Shown: positions 13,113 through 13,529 of the stretch, in pieces | Layout: each line of letters begins with the position of its first letter | How positions within the stretch are numbered: position 1 is the stretch's first letter | Made by a program: the position numbers and the translations under genes | Source: Paracoccaceae bacterium | Lineage (GTDB): Bacteria > Pseudomonadota > Alphaproteobacteria > Rhodobacterales > Rhodobacteraceae | Reading direction: 5' to 3' | Length of the DNA: 13,529 nucleotides | Assembly (NCBI GenBank): GCA_011523445.1 | Contig: WTGT01000044.1 | Location: 1-13,529 of the forward strand | The notes under the pieces: generated by a model | What the model saw: only the letters and a program-made list of their open reading frames with translations | The model's database searches: none | What the model was told of the DNA's origin: nothing

Positions 13113-13149
13113 GAAAGCAAAAGAGGGCACGAAGCTCCGTTCATGCCCT
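13113..13149 (-). terminator. Hairpin with U-rich tail between tuf and rpsJ (terminator or attenuator)
   Basis: On the minus strand, AGGGCATGAA (13149-13140) pairs with TTCGTGCCCT (13133-13124) around the six-base loop CGGAGC: ten pairs including one U-G wobble. CTTTTGCTTTC follows immediately, an imperfect U tract. The hairpin starts five bases after the tuf stop and ends 22 bases before the rpsJ start. It fits a leaky intrinsic terminator that would let tuf be expressed more than the S10 genes. A control element in the rpsJ leader is an alternative. Confidence 0.62.
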
Positions 13150-13154
13150 GCAAA

Positions 13155-13529
13155 TTACTTGATTATCTTGGTTACAACACCTGCACCAACGGTACGCCCA
13201 CCTTCACGAATGGCAAAACGCAGTTGCTCTTCCATGGCGATGGGATTGATTAGTTTGACCGTGAACCTGACATTGTCACCAGGCATAACCATGTCAATGT
13301 TGCCAGGCAGTTCGACCGAACCGGTTACGTCAGTGGTACGGAAATAGAACTGGGGTCGATAATTGGTAAAGAATGGTGTATGTCGCCCACCTTCAGACTT
13401 GTCGAGAATGTAGGCTTCAGCTTCAAATTCCGTATGAGGTGTTACCGAACCCGGTTTGCAAAGCACCTGGCCCCTTTCAACACCATCCCGACCAACACCT
13501 CTCAGAAGTGCTCCGATATTGTCACCGGC
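13155..13529 (-). CDS. tuf: Elongation factor Tu, C-terminal part (5' end beyond window)
   Basis: EF-Tu carries aminoacyl-tRNA to the ribosome as a GTP complex. The last 124 codons are present, corresponding to the end of domain 2 and all of domain 3. Family landmarks are AGDNIGALLRG, ERGQVLCKPGS, KSEGGRHTPFF, YRPQFYFRTTDVTG, MVMPGDN and the end LRFAIREGGRTVGAGVVTKII. The frame continues to the last base of the window, so an apparent GTG start at 13466 is not real. The GTPase domain lies outside. tuf immediately before rpsJ is the common proteobacterial arrangement (str cluster followed by S10). Confidence 0.97.
   Translation of the reverse strand, partial: AGDNIGALLRGVGRDGVERGQVLCKPGSVTPHTEFEAEAYILDKSEGGRHTPFFTNYRPQFYFRTTDVTGSVELPGNIDMVMPGDNVRFTVKLINPIAMEEQLRFAIREGGRTVGAGVVTKIIK

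Noticed and set aside
13155..13466. A short independent gene starting at GTG 13466
   Set aside because: The frame continues to the window end with clear EF-Tu sequence (AGDNIGALLRG...ERGQ), so this is the 3' part of tuf.
1..13529. Mobile element, phage, CRISPR or defence system
   Set aside because: No transposase, integrase, repeat array, att-like duplication or defence-type protein was seen. The window is housekeeping DNA apart from the guaC end.

Overview
The window is a conserved ribosomal-protein gene block from what looks like an alphaproteobacterium of moderate G+C. Support for this: adenylate kinase directly follows secY; the S14 protein is the long form without a zinc ribbon; a tuf gene sits just upstream of rpsJ; and the L3, L4, L15, S5 and L5 sequences read like alphaproteobacterial forms. 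This assignment rests on gene order and protein character, not on a search.

Layout. Most of the window (about 1716-13529) is one long minus-strand transcription unit. In transcription order it reads: tuf (3' end only), a hairpin with a U-rich tail, then the S10 cluster rpsJ-rplC-rplD-rplW-rplB-rpsS-rplV-rpsC-rplP-rpmC-rpsQ, the spc cluster rplN-rplX-rplE-rpsN-rpsH-rplF-rplR-rpsE-rpmD-rplO, and finally secY-adk. The genes are packed tightly, with 1-, 4- or 8-nt overlaps or gaps mostly under 20 nt. Several stop codons form part of the next gene's Shine-Dalgarno sequence. Four gaps are larger: tuf/rpsJ (53 nt, hairpin), rpsQ/rplN (67 nt, hairpin), rpmD/rplO (43 nt, nothing seen) and rplO/secY (111 nt, possible promoter and leader structure). 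After adk the usual rpsM-rpsK-rpoA-rplQ block is absent. A plus-strand GMP reductase gene converges on adk instead.

The left end (plus strand) holds the last 65 codons of a gene whose protein resembles the C-terminus of an AhpC/TSA-type peroxiredoxin. It is followed by a strikingly symmetrical AT-rich inverted repeat and then by a guaC-like GMP reductase with N- and C-terminal extensions and an internal insert.

Functionally, the block supplies 21 ribosomal proteins, the SecYEG channel subunit, elongation factor Tu and adenylate kinase: protein synthesis, membrane insertion and adenylate balance. GuaC (GMP to IMP) is a purine-salvage enzyme with no obvious operon link. I see no mobile element, CRISPR array, tRNA, rRNA or novel multi-gene system. 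The points worth a second look are the missing alpha-operon genes, the non-coding structures, the unusual guaC and several start-site corrections.
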